Assembly: GCF_000011185.1 (NCBI RefSeq)
Contig: NC_002689.2
Span: 434,001-498,000 of the forward strand
From: Thermoplasma volcanium GSS1
GTDB taxonomy: Archaea; Thermoplasmatota; Thermoplasmata; Thermoplasmatales; Thermoplasmataceae
Length of the DNA: 64,000 nucleotides
Direction: 5' to 3'
Positions 9,339 to 19,146 of the stretch are shown one piece after another (position 1 is the stretch's first letter; each line of letters begins with the position of its first letter). The translations under genes and the position numbers were made by a program. The notes under the pieces were generated by a model, which had not been told where the DNA came from, did not search any database, and saw only the letters and a list, made by a program, of their open reading frames with translations.

Positions 9339-10310
9339 TTATGTCCCATCGTTGACTCCTTCCTCGCTAATCTGTATTACAGTTTCTCCCTCTGGTAAAT
9401 AAGGCGAATCTATCAGCCTGGCTATCCTCTTTCCACCTTTGCTCTTCCTAAGGTAGACCCTGAAAGTTGCCGTGTGGCCAACTATATTGCCGCCTATCGG
9501 TGCCATAGGGTCGCCGAAGAATACATCAGGCCTTGCAGATACCTGGTTGGTAACAGCAATAACTGCATTGTATATAGTGCCGAATCTCAGCAAATCGTGC
9601 ATGTGCTTATTCAACAGCTGCTGCCGTTCAGCTAAAGAACCCCTCCCTACATACTCTGATCGGAAATGTGCGGTAAGCGAATCAACAATCAGCAGCCGTA
9701 TGTTGAATTCCTTGGCAGTTTCTTGGGCTTTCTCCGCCAATAGTATCTGGTGGTGTGAATTGTAGGCCCTTGCTACGTGAATTCTTTTGAGCGTTTCATC
9801 CGGATCGAGTCCCTTGCTCTTCGCCATCTGTATTATTCTTTCAGGCCTGAATGTATTTTCAGTATCTATCATCATCACGTCGCTGTCAAAACCGCCTTTT
9901 TCCTTTGGCATAGTACAGTTTACGGCAAGCTGATGCATGATCTGGGTCTTTCCTGATCCGAATTCACCGAAGAATTCAGTTATTGCCTGAGTCTCTAACC
10001 CGCCGCCTAGGAGGTCATCGAGGTTTTTGCTTCCAGTAGTTAATTTCTGTATTGTTTTCCTCCTCTCAAGGATCTCCTCCCCAGTTTCAAAGTTGCCTAT
10101 ATCTGCAAATTTTCTAGCCGCGGCAATTATTTTTGCTGCGGCCCCTTCACCTATGCCAGTCACATCAGACAAATCCTTTGGGCTTGCAACAGCTATGGCC
10201 ATTATGTCGTCGTATCCATTCTCCCTTAGTTTTTCAGCGGTAGCCTCGCCAACTCCAGGGAGGTCTTCAAGCGTAGTTTTCTTTTCTTTGTTTTCTTCAT
10301 TATCTTCCAT
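9339..10310 (-). CDS. radA: DNA repair and recombination protein RadA
   Basis: The 323-residue archaeal recombinase has N-terminal helix-hairpin-helix repeats ([24 protein letters not shown]), a polymerisation motif region, Walker A GEFGSGKT at 115-122, Walker B LLIVDSL and the L2 region before GGNIVGH. It forms filaments on single-stranded DNA and performs strand exchange. A TTG precedes the ATG at 10310; the ATG is preferred because its bases overlap the stop of gap (TGATG), which suggests coupled translation. Confidence 0.98.
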   Translation of the reverse strand: MEDNEENKEKKTTLEDLPGVGEATAEKLRENGYDDIMAIAVASPKDLSDVTGIGEGAAAKIIAAARKFADIGNFETGEEILERRKTIQKLTTGSKNLDDLLGGGLETQAITEFFGEFGSGKTQIMHQLAVNCTMPKEKGGFDSDVMMIDTENTFRPERIIQMAKSKGLDPDETLKRIHVARAYNSHHQILLAEKAQETAKEFNIRLLIVDSLTAHFRSEYVGRGSLAERQQLLNKHMHDLLRFGTIYNAVIAVTNQVSARPDVFFGDPMAPIGGNIVGHTATFRVYLRKSKGGKRIARLIDSPYLPEGETVIQISEEGVNDGT

Positions 10311-11326
10311 CAATACACCCTTTTTTCTATTCCAAGACTCTTATCAGTCTTTTCAATTGATTTTTCCTTATCAGCTAGATTGAACATTGCCCTTATTGCA
10401 TCGACATTTTCAGGTATTACATCGCTCTCCTGGTGAACAGCCTGGATATAACTTATTCTGTTGGCCTTTGCTGAAACGCTGCCTTCCCATATAGCTATTT
10501 CGTATAGGTCTGAGCGGTCTCTGCCAAATTCTCGAGCAAGATCCATAATCTGGGCAGTGGACTTTATTCCGTCGTCCTTCTTTACATGTATTATACGCCT
10601 ATAATTATTCCATGCTTCGAGCACACCATCGTTTGATGCATTCTTCTCTGTATCTACCTGAACCACGTGTACGTGCATTAATGTTGTTGGAACCTTTATG
10701 GCGACAGTATTCACGTCTATGTTTCCCATTACAGTCTTTAGGTCAGGGGCATGGTGTGAAGGTATTTTTAAGCTTGGCTCAACCGCATTTATGGGCCCTT
10801 TGCTGCTATCGTTTTGATCCGTTGCTCTTCTGATGAGGGTAGCTTCAACATGCTTAACGCCAAAGGCTTGCTGAATTGGATATAAAGTTCTCGCCAAACC
10901 TGTTGTGTTGCAGGAAACTACCCTCACATAAGATTTTCCAATAGCGTCATTGTAATTTGAATAAGCATTAAAACTTGTTTCTGCTACATCAGGCTCTTCT
11001 CCGCCTTCAAATATCGCTTTAGCCTTCTTTTTTATGTAGAGCGGCTTATTCTTTTCACCCATGCCTTCGGGAGTCGCATCTACTATTATCTCCGCATCAT
11101 CTAAAAGGTTGTCAAGCGTACCTTCAACCTTTATGCCGGCATCCTGAAAGGCTTTCATGTAGCTGCTATCCGGGACAAATATTTTGAATCTCCTGGAGGC
11201 CACTTCTGATATGTAGTCAGGCTTCGTTTTGACTATGCCTACAACTATCATATCGTCCTGGCTTGAGACAGCGTTTGCCACACGTCTTCCAATAGTTCCA
11301 TAGCCATTTATACCTACTCTAATCAT
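10310..11326 (-). CDS. gap: Archaeal type II glyceraldehyde-3-phosphate dehydrogenase
   Basis: The 338-residue enzyme starts with [13 protein letters not shown] (NAD(P) binding) and carries the catalytic Cys139 in [10 protein letters not shown], the archaeal form of the SCTTN motif. Length and motifs fit the phosphorylating archaeal class. In Thermoplasma sugar breakdown is thought to use a non-phosphorylating Entner-Doudoroff route, so this enzyme probably serves gluconeogenesis. A TATA box (TTTATAAG on the reverse strand, 11349-11356) lies about 23 bases before the ATG, so the transcript should be nearly leaderless. radA overlaps its stop. Confidence 0.96.
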   Translation of the reverse strand: MIRVGINGYGTIGRRVANAVSSQDDMIVVGIVKTKPDYISEVASRRFKIFVPDSSYMKAFQDAGIKVEGTLDNLLDDAEIIVDATPEGMGEKNKPLYIKKKAKAIFEGGEEPDVAETSFNAYSNYNDAIGKSYVRVVSCNTTGLARTLYPIQQAFGVKHVEATLIRRATDQNDSSKGPINAVEPSLKIPSHHAPDLKTVMGNIDVNTVAIKVPTTLMHVHVVQVDTEKNASNDGVLEAWNNYRRIIHVKKDDGIKSTAQIMDLAREFGRDRSDLYEIAIWEGSVSAKANRISYIQAVHQESDVIPENVDAIRAMFNLADKEKSIEKTDKSLGIEKRVY

Positions 11327-11588
11327 TTATTTTTGTAAGTTATATCATCTTATAAATGTATTCATCATTACAGTCTGTAAAATTTACATATCTTGGCTAA
11401 AAATAAGTGAAATTCTGGTAAATATGAGACATTGCGAACATAATGTCCATATCTTTTATTTTGTTCTTTTCTGGGACATGTTTTCTGATATAGTCCTATA
11501 TAAATAAATCGGAGCATTTTATGTATATTAATGTACTAATACATTGCTTATAAAAATAAATTTAAGTAATTAATGTGATGCATCTATT
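11327..11588. promoter_or_regulatory. Divergent promoter region between gap and the large surface protein
   Basis: This 262-base AT-rich spacer holds the gap TATA box at its left edge and, near the right, CTTATAAAAAT at about 11547-11557 as the likely TATA box for the surface-protein gene. No further structure is clear. Confidence 0.45.
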
Positions 11589-14500
11589 ATGAAAAATAGA
11601 TTAATTTCATTTATTCTAATGGTTATAATAATTTCTACAACGGTCATATTGATAAATGGATCAGCAAGTGCTCAACCGTACAGTTCGTCTTATCTAAATT
11701 TCCAAAAATACGCATCAGGTTCATTTCCATCCAATACGAGTAATTACAGCTTTTCTATAATAAATAAAACTAAAGATACTAATATAGGAATAAAATCAAT
11801 AAACGGTGTTAAAGGTCTCAATATATACTCCATAAATGAATCTGACAATGCTTATGAAAATTTGTTTAGCCAGGGAACATTCCTGAAGATATCATTCAAT
11901 AATGCAGAAAATAAGACTATCGCCTTAAATTTTACATATGCTTATTGGGATATAGGTGGGCTCGATGAAAATGACTTCTATATTTTCTCTGGAGGTAGAG
12001 AAATAGAATCTTTTAATTTTACATACTATTCTCCGTTTGATCAATACTATCCGGCTTTTCACGAAACAAGTATGAGGCTAAAACAAAACGTAACGTATAC
12101 ACTTTCATTGTCGGTGTATAGAAATTTTACGCTCCTCTCTTTGGCTTCATTAAACCAGAATTTAACATATCCTATTTACTTCCAGTCCGGATTAGTGAAC
12201 GGTCCACTGAGCTTACTTATAGGCTCTGTTGGAATAAATCTCACATTGTACAGCATAAAAGAACTTCCTGAAATTCCAGTTGCCTCACCAAAATTGATAA
12301 GTTATAGCCAAGAAAAGACAGATTTTTTAGTTAGCAGCAAGTCGCCTCTATATTTAGATGAAAAATTGAATTCTATTATAGTGATGAACAGCACAGGCGT
12401 ATATTCTCTTAACTACGAGGATAATAGATCTTCTATGTTGTATAGTATGAATTCTACTTTTCAGCAATATTGCGTTTCCAGTGGCATACTTTACATACTA
12501 TTGTCCGGAGATACCTCATCGATTGTAGCTCTTAATACGATAAATCTACATGTACGTAAGTACGTTCAGATCGACGAACACCTCGATGATTATTGGATAT
12601 CGGCCGGAAACAAATTAATTGTCTATAATAAGACTACCTTGCAAGTAATCAATAGTACAGGCACAGTATATATAATAACTGGTTACGGAAAAATTATCTA
12701 TATAAATCCAAACAGTACCTTAGTTGAATACTACAACAGTACCGAAAACAAGATCTACGTCTACAATTATTCATCTAAATCGTATGATATCTACAATATC
12801 GGCCTTTCAGCTTCCAACATCACCTTTCTATTTGATGGGTCTTCATCATTGGTTGAAAATGGCGCAGGCAGTCCATTTTCATTTTACGATGGGGCCCTTT
12901 ACCCAGAGGAACTAACGGCTGGAGACAATTACTTTAGATACGGCGATACAGTACTCCTAAATTCAGGATATATATACGACAACTCATTGCCAGCACATCT
13001 TTTCTTCGTAAACGAAAACTATCTAGTTGGTGAGCAAAACGGATACATCGTAATTATGTACAATAGTTCCAATATACTATCTAATTTCACAATACGAGCT
13101 AACTATACAGGTTATTCGTATTTAAGGGGGATAGAAAACCTCAACTTCGTTGTTAATAGCACGCTGCAATACACTTCACAACTAAGAATTGGTAATTATT
13201 CTGATGAAAAGGAAAACAATTCAGAATTTACAGTTAATACGCTCGAGATCGGAAACGGAAGTAAAACAATGAAGTTTTGCGCTGAAAACATAGCAGGTTA
13301 CTCCATAAATATATCAGATCAGATATTCGTAGATAACTATTTCCCAACGATAAGGCCATCCATAGAAAACGGATCTTACGTATCAGACTATTCCGCTGTT
13401 AATTTTAGCATATTTGGCGATCCGATAATATCAAATGTTAGTTTGTTCATAAATAACGAAACCCATACGTATATTGGTAACTTCACCTATATTTTAACGA
13501 AAAACGGAACCAATTCGTTTAAAATAAAGATAACCGACATCTATGGTTTCTCATTTAATTTTACGTACACATACTTTGTATATTCAATCCCAAAGTTAGG
13601 AATAAATATATACGATGGTGAATACTTCAACACATCTAAAGTAACCCTCCGTATGAATCCATATAACCTCTCTTATTCTATACTAATTAAGGGATCGAAC
13701 TCTTCATTTTATACTGTATCCAAGGAAGGCGTTCAGAACCTATCGCTAAGAAATGGTATATATCTTGTGGACGTCAGTACTACGTACTTTGGCAGAAACA
13801 TAAACGTGTTTAACGGTTCTATAACCATATTAACCTATGCACCAAAATTAAATGTAGAGTTCAACGGAAACAGATATTACTCTATCTATGGAAATTCCAA
13901 AAATGATACAGTCCAAGTAGGCTTCTCCACAAACATTACGGCTTATATATCAGTAATTTTGTCGTACGGAAAAGATAAATTCCCTATAGGACATTTTTTG
14001 GATAATGGCCGAGTAACATTAAATTCCACGGACAATCTACTGATAAAAAACGGTTATTACAATTTGACTATCCAAGCAATTTCAAATAGCGGTACGTCTT
14101 CTAATTCCACAATATTATTTTACGTTAATAATTCAATACCTACACGACAAGTTTTCAGGGTATATTCGAACAAAACTTACGTGAAATTGCCTTATGGCCT
14201 CCTCGGTGAAGAAAAGATTTACCCTGAGATAAACGATTCTTTAATGTTTCCTGCTCTGGGCCATTATGTTCTAAACTTTACTTACGTAACGAAAACTAGT
14301 AATTGGATCAATAATACGTTGTATGCAAACCTATCCAACTATGCGCCAGCCATTTATCTTAAAATTAGCAACCGTGATCTTAACGGTTCTTATTATTTGC
14401 ATATACTTGCATACCCTAAGAATTTGACATCTCTAGTTATAACGATAAATGGTCTTCGCTTGAGATGCGAAGCGGATTTCATCAATTATCTAGTGGTAAA

Positions 14501-15104
14501 CGATTCGCTTCTGAAGATATCTGCTATTGGAACGGACATATACGGAAATTCAAATAAAAGCCAGATCTATAACTATTCCGCATTTTACTATCCTTATGTG
14601 AATGGATACCGCTTGACTATGCACTTTGGCGTTAGTGAAACGCAGTTTTCCCTATACCTTCTTGGATACAAACTCAGTGGCGTTCACATATACTGGCTAT
14701 TCGACGGAAAAAACTACAGCGGTGGTACGAACATGGAGTTCAGAAACGGAATTGGAAGCTATCGATTAACCGTTTTGGTAACCTTTCATAATGGTATCCT
14801 TAAGATCACTAGGTCTTACTTTTCAATAGGGTACCTATTCATCTCACCAGTTTTGGCAATAGGCCTAATTCCGATCTACCTTGCAACAAGGAATAGCGAT
14901 GTTGAACGGCTTAAAGATATGCTTATTTCCGTAGAAGACAAGAGGCTGGATGCACTCATAAAGGAAATGAAGAGATTAAGATATACGAAGAGGACTATAA
15001 ATAAAACAATAAAAGAATTAAATTCAATTGGAAAATTAGAAATTGGCAAAGATATGGACGGAAAACAAGTTGTAAGCGGATTACATGGTAAAACAGACAA
15101 ATAG
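11589..15104 (+). CDS. Large secreted surface glycoprotein with single membrane anchor and winged-helix-like cytoplasmic tail
   Basis: The 1171-residue protein starts with a signal peptide (hydrophobic residues 7-25, then NGSASAQP). The long exterior part is packed with N-x-S/T glycosylation sites. Its first half has repeated short beta segments reminiscent of a propeller (IIVMNSTGVYSLNY, LYILLSGD, IVALNT), and its second half looks like tandem Ig-type domains. One membrane helix (FISPVLAIGLIPIYLAT, about 1083-1101) follows. The remaining 70 residues are charged and read like a winged helix: RLDALIKEMKRL, RYTKRTINKTIKEL, then a GKLEI hairpin. Thermoplasma has no cell wall, so such glycoproteins cover the membrane. 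No named family is recognised; a sensor role is inference from the tail. Confidence 0.8.
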   Translation: MKNRLISFILMVIIISTTVILINGSASAQPYSSSYLNFQKYASGSFPSNTSNYSFSIINKTKDTNIGIKSINGVKGLNIYSINESDNAYENLFSQGTFLKISFNNAENKTIALNFTYAYWDIGGLDENDFYIFSGGREIESFNFTYYSPFDQYYPAFHETSMRLKQNVTYTLSLSVYRNFTLLSLASLNQNLTYPIYFQSGLVNGPLSLLIGSVGINLTLYSIKELPEIPVASPKLISYSQEKTDFLVSSKSPLYLDEKLNSIIVMNSTGVYSLNYEDNRSSMLYSMNSTFQQYCVSSGILYILLSGDTSSIVALNTINLHVRKYVQIDEHLDDYWISAGNKLIVYNKTTLQVINSTGTVYIITGYGKIIYINPNSTLVEYYNSTENKIYVYNYSSKSYDIYNIGLSASNITFLFDGSSSLVENGAGSPFSFYDGALYPEELTAGDNYFRYGDTVLLNSGYIYDNSLPAHLFFVNENYLVGEQNGYIVIMYNSSNILSNFTIRANYTGYSYLRGIENLNFVVNSTLQYTSQLRIGNYSDEKENNSEFTVNTLEIGNGSKTMKFCAENIAGYSINISDQIFVDNYFPTIRPSIENGSYVSDYSAVNFSIFGDPIISNVSLFINNETHTYIGNFTYILTKNGTNSFKIKITDIYGFSFNFTYTYFVYSIPKLGINIYDGEYFNTSKVTLRMNPYNLSYSILIKGSNSSFYTVSKEGVQNLSLRNGIYLVDVSTTYFGRNINVFNGSITILTYAPKLNVEFNGNRYYSIYGNSKNDTVQVGFSTNITAYISVILSYGKDKFPIGHFLDNGRVTLNSTDNLLIKNGYYNLTIQAISNSGTSSNSTILFYVNNSIPTRQVFRVYSNKTYVKLPYGLLGEEKIYPEINDSLMFPALGHYVLNFTYVTKTSNWINNTLYANLSNYAPAIYLKISNRDLNGSYYLHILAYPKNLTSLVITINGLRLRCEADFINYLVVNDSLLKISAIGTDIYGNSNKSQIYNYSAFYYPYVNGYRLTMHFGVSETQFSLYLLGYKLSGVHIYWLFDGKNYSGGTNMEFRNGIGSYRLTVLVTFHNGILKITRSYFSIGYLFISPVLAIGLIPIYLATRNSDVERLKDMLISVEDKRLDALIKEMKRLRYTKRTINKTIKELNSIGKLEIGKDMDGKQVVSGLHGKTDK

Positions 15105-15192
15105 ATCGCAACGAACTTAAGATATTAAGAAAATAGAATCAAGGGGAGTCCTATAAATAAATATTTAAAGCAATTTTTCATTCTCTTATAAA

Positions 15193-15738
15193 ATGAAGGC
15201 TTTAGCAATATTGTCCGTGTTCATAGCTCTTATATTCGTTGCCTTACCAGCCGTTTCGAGTGCAAGTACTCCAACGTTACCACCTCCGCCATCTTCGCTG
15301 CCGTCCATTACTTATTATTATGATAGTACACACTACACGATAACGAGTACAGAATGGGGATCTTTTTTCGGGGAAATAATAGATAACAAGTCTTATGTTT
15401 CGTACGACTGGATAAACGTATCCACGCAGGATCTTATAGTATTCGACCTTTCATACACAGGGCTGAATCCCTTTGGTCTTGAGCTTGTTGTAGCTCTATC
15501 GTCGATAGGCTTCCCAAGTGTTTCGAACATGACAAAGGCCTTCCTTAGCATTGAAAACAAGCCTTCTCAAATACCAGGCTATTCCAACATACAGGCTCTT
15601 GATGCTGGGGCCTATCCTGGATTCTCATTTTCTAAGCCGGTTACAAATTATACTGGAGAATACATTGGTATAGGTATAATAGTGGCCCTGTTTGCATCTA
15701 TTTTCGTGCTGTATTACGTTTTTAATAGGAAGAAGTGA
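15193..15738 (+). CDS. Small secreted membrane-anchored protein
   Basis: A 181-residue protein with a signal peptide (MKALAILSVFIALIFVALP, cleavage probably after VSSAS), a Pro-rich linker (TPTLPPPPSSLPS), an exterior domain of about 110 residues with several glycosylation sites, and a C-terminal membrane helix (IGIGIIVALFASIFVLYYVF) ending NRKK. The basic tail places the C-terminus in the cytoplasm. CCTATAAATAAA at about 15150 is a likely TATA box, so it may be transcribed apart from the giant neighbour. The function is unknown; co-localisation suggests a partner or fellow coat component. Confidence 0.75.
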   Translation: MKALAILSVFIALIFVALPAVSSASTPTLPPPPSSLPSITYYYDSTHYTITSTEWGSFFGEIIDNKSYVSYDWINVSTQDLIVFDLSYTGLNPFGLELVVALSSIGFPSVSNMTKAFLSIENKPSQIPGYSNIQALDAGAYPGFSFSKPVTNYTGEYIGIGIIVALFASIFVLYYVFNRKK

Positions 15739-15749
15739 TATGATTTTGG

Positions 15750-16298
15750 ATGAGAATAGTTGTAGGAGTATCAGGGGCCAGTGGTATACCATATGCAGTT
15801 AAGCTACTTGAAAACCTAGGACAAAATGAGGTACATCTAATAATTTCAGAGAATGCTAAAAAGGTAATGAAGTATGAGATGAATCAAGATCCATCATACT
15901 TAAGTTCCCTGGCAAGCTATACATATTCTGATGATGATTTTACTGCACCTGTTAGTTCAGGAAGTTTTCTTTTTGATGCTATGGTTATTGTGCCATGTTC
16001 GATCTCAACTTTATCTAAAATTGCTGTAGGAATATCGGATACTCTTATTACTCGGGCAGCAGCTGTTTCAATTAAAGAGAGGCGCAGGCTCATCATCGTA
16101 CCAAGGGAAATGCCTTTAAGTTCCATTGATCTTAAAAACATGCTCTCTCTATCGGAAAATGGCGTTATAATAGCTCCTGCATCACCAGGATTTTACAATA
16201 AACCTAAATCTATAGATGATCTTGTATCTTTTGTAGTTTCTAGAATACTAGATCTTATCGGTGTTAAAAACGAACTCATCAAGAGATGGCAAGATTAA
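15750..16298 (+). CDS. ubiX: Flavin prenyltransferase UbiX/PAD1 family
   Basis: The 182-residue protein has the family start RIVVGVSGASGIPYA with the flavin-binding SGASG, VPCSISTLSKIAVGISDTLITRAA, the RRRLIIVPREMPLS motif and IAPASPGFYNKP. UbiX attaches a dimethylallyl group to FMN to make the prenylated cofactor for UbiD decarboxylases. No ubiD is in the window. Its end overlaps the next gene by 38 bases, an unusually long same-strand overlap. Confidence 0.95.
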   Translation: MRIVVGVSGASGIPYAVKLLENLGQNEVHLIISENAKKVMKYEMNQDPSYLSSLASYTYSDDDFTAPVSSGSFLFDAMVIVPCSISTLSKIAVGISDTLITRAAAVSIKERRRLIIVPREMPLSSIDLKNMLSLSENGVIIAPASPGFYNKPKSIDDLVSFVVSRILDLIGVKNELIKRWQD

Positions 16299-16734
16299 AT
16301 TAACCGTTGACCAGATGCTTGGAAAGCTGGCAAGGTGGATAAGGCTGATGGGGTACGATGTATATTATCCTGCGGGAAATGTAAGTGATAATGAAATAAT
16401 TGAAGTATCAAAAAATGAAGGGCGCATATTGATAACAAAGGACTACGAACTTTATTCAAGGTATCCATTATCAATCTACGAACTGTATTCTAACATAGAT
16501 GACCAATTGTATGACTTCGTTTTTCATTTTAGGAAACGGACTGAAGAGGAATTCAAGCGCTGCCCGGTATGCAACGGAAAACTTGTAAAAGTATATGCCT
16601 CTCCTCATGTCCTTAACCATCGCGACCTCTATAGATGCGAATTCTGCGGAAAATTATACTGGAAAGGGACACATTACAAGAAAATATACAGGAAATTGAA
16701 AAGCTTAGAGAAGAAGAGTGGTGCTGGGAGATGA
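16261..16734 (+). CDS. Mut7-C RNase-domain protein with C-terminal zinc ribbon
   Basis: The 157-residue product contains a PIN-like Mut7-C core: [22 protein letters not shown], then acidic positions in VSDNEI and ILITKDYEL, typical metal ligands of PIN nucleases. A zinc ribbon follows (CPVCNGKL with CEFCGKLYW). Similar archaeal proteins are grouped as COG1656. The start GTG 16261 lies inside ubiX; the only later in-frame start (ATG 16315) would cut the first strand with its Asp, so GTG is preferred. Its stop overlaps the pelota ATG. A role in RNA degradation with pelota is inference. Confidence 0.8.
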
Positions 16735-17753
16735 GGCTACTTGATAAGGATGAAAAGCTAGGCCGCTACACGCTAAGAATCGAGAACTTAGATGACTTAT
16801 GGTACCTTAAAAACATAATTGCGCCCGGTGATAAAATCAGCGCAGTCACGTTTAGGAGGATAGAAGAATCAAGCGATATGCAAAGGTCCAGGGAAAAAGA
16901 ACGAATACCAATTCGGGTTACTATTGAAGTTGAAAAGATAGAATTCCAAGACTTTGAGAATCGGCTTAGGATACTTGGGAAGGTAACCAACGGCCCCGAG
17001 GATACGATAGGTAAATACCAATCCATAACAGTTAGCGAAGAAACGGAACTAGATGTGATAAAGGTATGGGATGATGATTCCATAAACATGTTGAAGGAAG
17101 CAACCGAGCAGGAGCATGCCGCTGTATACCTTGCGATAGCACTAGACGATGATGAAGCAAACGTGTTCATAATCCATCCTTACGGAATACAGCAGATGGG
17201 AACGATCTACTCAGGTAGATCAGGAAAATATTCAGAATCAAGCTATTCTGAAACTTCCTATTTTTCTGCTATAGAAAATGCAATTAAACAGTTTAAGTAT
17301 CCAATTATTGTGATCGGTCCAGGTTTTGCAAAAAACGGACTTTCTGCATTCCTTAAAGAAAGGAATTATAAAGTAGTAGCTGTGAGTTCATCGAATAGAA
17401 CGGATCAGGGTGCGATTTACGAGTTCATATCTTCTGAAGATGGAAAGAAACTGATAAGTAAAGAACAAATATCAAGAGACAATGAAATAGTGTCAGCATT
17501 CCTTTCTTCGCTTAGGAGGGGAAGCGGTATATACGGATCAGAGGAAATAAGGAAGTACCTTGAGATGGGCGCTCTTTCAGATCTGATAATAACAGATAAA
17601 AAATTTCGTTCTGAGACTGGCAGAGAATTGCTATCACTTGCAAGATCCGTTGGTACGGATATACATATTGTAAGCACAAGCAATGATATGGGGGAAATCA
17701 TAGAAAAATTTGGAGGATATGCTGGGATACTCAGGTATAAAGTACAACAATAG
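16731..17753 (+). CDS. pelA: Pelota (Dom34) ribosome-rescue factor
   Basis: The 340-residue protein begins [28 protein letters not shown], an Sm-like domain typical of archaeal pelota, and [16 protein letters not shown] follows. The middle and C-terminal domains resemble aRF1 but lack the GGQ hydrolysis motif, as in the family. With aABCE1 it splits stalled ribosomes. The frame extends 96 bases upstream, but ATG 16731 matches the family N-terminus and overlaps the stop of the Mut7-C gene (ATGA), which indicates coupling. Confidence 0.95.
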
Positions 17754-17836
17754 ATTTTGCATGATCAAAAACATTGGCATCTCTAGAAATGATACATTGA
17801 AAAGTTAAATATACTGCCTATAAATCAACCTATGTT

Positions 17837-17911
17837 GCTCCGGTGGTGTAGTCCGGACAAGCATATCGGCCTTTCGAGCCGACGACCTGGGTCCAAATCC
17901 CGGCCGGAGCA
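17837..17911 (+). tRNA. tRNA-Glu(TTC)
   Basis: A cloverleaf of 75 bases: acceptor GCTCCGG/CCGGAGC with discriminator A, anticodon stem TCGGC/GCCGA around loop CTTTCGA, anticodon TTC, and T-arm loop with GTCCAAATC. It stands at the left edge of the accessory island, a common position for integrase insertion. CCA is not encoded. Confidence 0.95.
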
Positions 17912-17965
17912 TCACGTCCACTTCAGCTGGAATTTGAACTCTATGTTCATTTTTCCACGTATTTT

Positions 17966-18472
17966 CTAAAAAAATTTCACCTTCTTCGCCTCCTCTATCG
18001 CCGCATCCTGTGACGGGTGCAGGTAGATGAATTTTCCGTCGAGCCAGTCAGGGTTCTCTCTGAATCTTTGTAGCTCTGCGTACCTCATTCCTGTAGCTAT
18101 GAGGGAGGTGCATATCCTCTTTGTATCAATGTCCATTGCATCCCTTATGGTCTCCCATTCAGATGGCCTGAACTGGCACACATCAAATTGTCTCGAGACA
18201 TCCTTAAAACCATGCCTGAGAACCGACAATGAACCGTCTCTGTCCATCACCTTCACCATGCGTTTAAGGAGGACATTTCTATCATCGGGTTCATTTATTC
18301 CGGAGCCTTTGAACTTTTCAGGTTGAGTGTCCTCAAGCCACCTAAAAATATCTTCAGGATAAAGTGCAAGTTACCTATCATACTCTGAAGATTCGCCAAT
18401 AAGCCAGCCATGTTCGCCAAGATATTCCATTATGTAATCTTCAAAATTAACTTCATGGAGTTTGTCTGGCAG
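17966..18472 (-). pseudogene. Truncated type I restriction subunit HsdR joined to an integrase fragment
   Basis: On the reverse strand, a frame beginning at CTG 18472 (after GGAGGTGA) reads as the HsdR N-terminus: VNFEDYIMEYLGEHGWL, then codon 34 is TAA (18371-18373) where relatives have Glu in YDRELAL. It continues LALYPEDIFRWLEDTQPEKF and VLRHGFKDVSRQFDVCQFRP, all HsdR. Near 18164 it switches without a break to an archaeal tyrosine-recombinase segment (SEWETIRDAM, LIATGMRYAELQRF) and stops at 17966. The recombinase piece lacks its catalytic C-terminus. HsdR normally exceeds 900 residues, so about 90% is gone. Confidence 0.8.
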
Positions 18473-19146
18473 ATTCGTTCACCTCCTTGACTAATCCCCT
18501 TACATCTATCTTGCCTGTTACTGCGTGGGGTAATCAGTGAAGCACGATGCTCCTTGAGAAGTTCTATCATCTTTTCTTGTTTTGAAATCATATTCTTAAT
18601 AACATGTATTTGATTATCCGAATAATTCGAAATTGCGAATTGTTCTTGCAAGCTTGGAACTGGAATGCGGAGTTCTCTTAAAACTGATAAGGAAAGACCA
18701 TCTCTTAAATCATCGCCTACGAGTCCTCTCATTTGTTTATATTTGCTCTTGAGAAAGTAATATAAATAGCGATAATGCAGTGTTCTTTCGTTGACATTAA
18801 AAGCTGCAAGAGATTGATTGCAAGTCGACTCTACTTTTAGAATACCCACCATACCCTTAGTCTTTCCTTGCCCATTCAGGGCGATCATAACCTAATTTAC
18901 AGGCAACGATGTTGCGTTGGAATTTTTATATCCTAACTCAGTAATTTTTCCTTCAACTTCGTATATCAAATCTTTATTTATCTCACCTGAGGACATCCAG
19001 TTGATTTTGCCATCTTCCCAATACTCCAGCACTCTTTTATCTGGAGTGCCGCAGGTCTTCAATTTTGAAAAGTAAATAATTTTGACGATCGGCCATTTGG
19101 AATTGATAGAACCTATCCATTCAATTCCGCTGTCCTTCATGGGCAC
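18453..19146 (-). pseudogene. Type I restriction specificity subunit HsdS, broken twice
   Basis: The frame starts ATG 19146 with MKDSGIEWIG, a typical HsdS segment, and runs into an in-frame TAG at about 18889-18891 directly before VMIALNGQGKTKGMVGIL. It resumes through IPVPSLQEQFAISNY and the conserved helix ending LLKEHRASLIT. There CCCC in place of CCC shifts the frame; removing one base restores AVTGKIDVRGLVKEV and a stop at 18453, overlapping the start of hsdR as in normal operons. hsdM is missing upstream, replaced by ISL3 sequence that begins at the hsdS start. Confidence 0.8.

Noticed and set aside
18027-18326. Forward-strand frame of 99 codons over the HsdR/integrase chimera
   Set aside because: Opposite-strand reading gives clear HsdR and integrase motifs, whereas this frame gives none.
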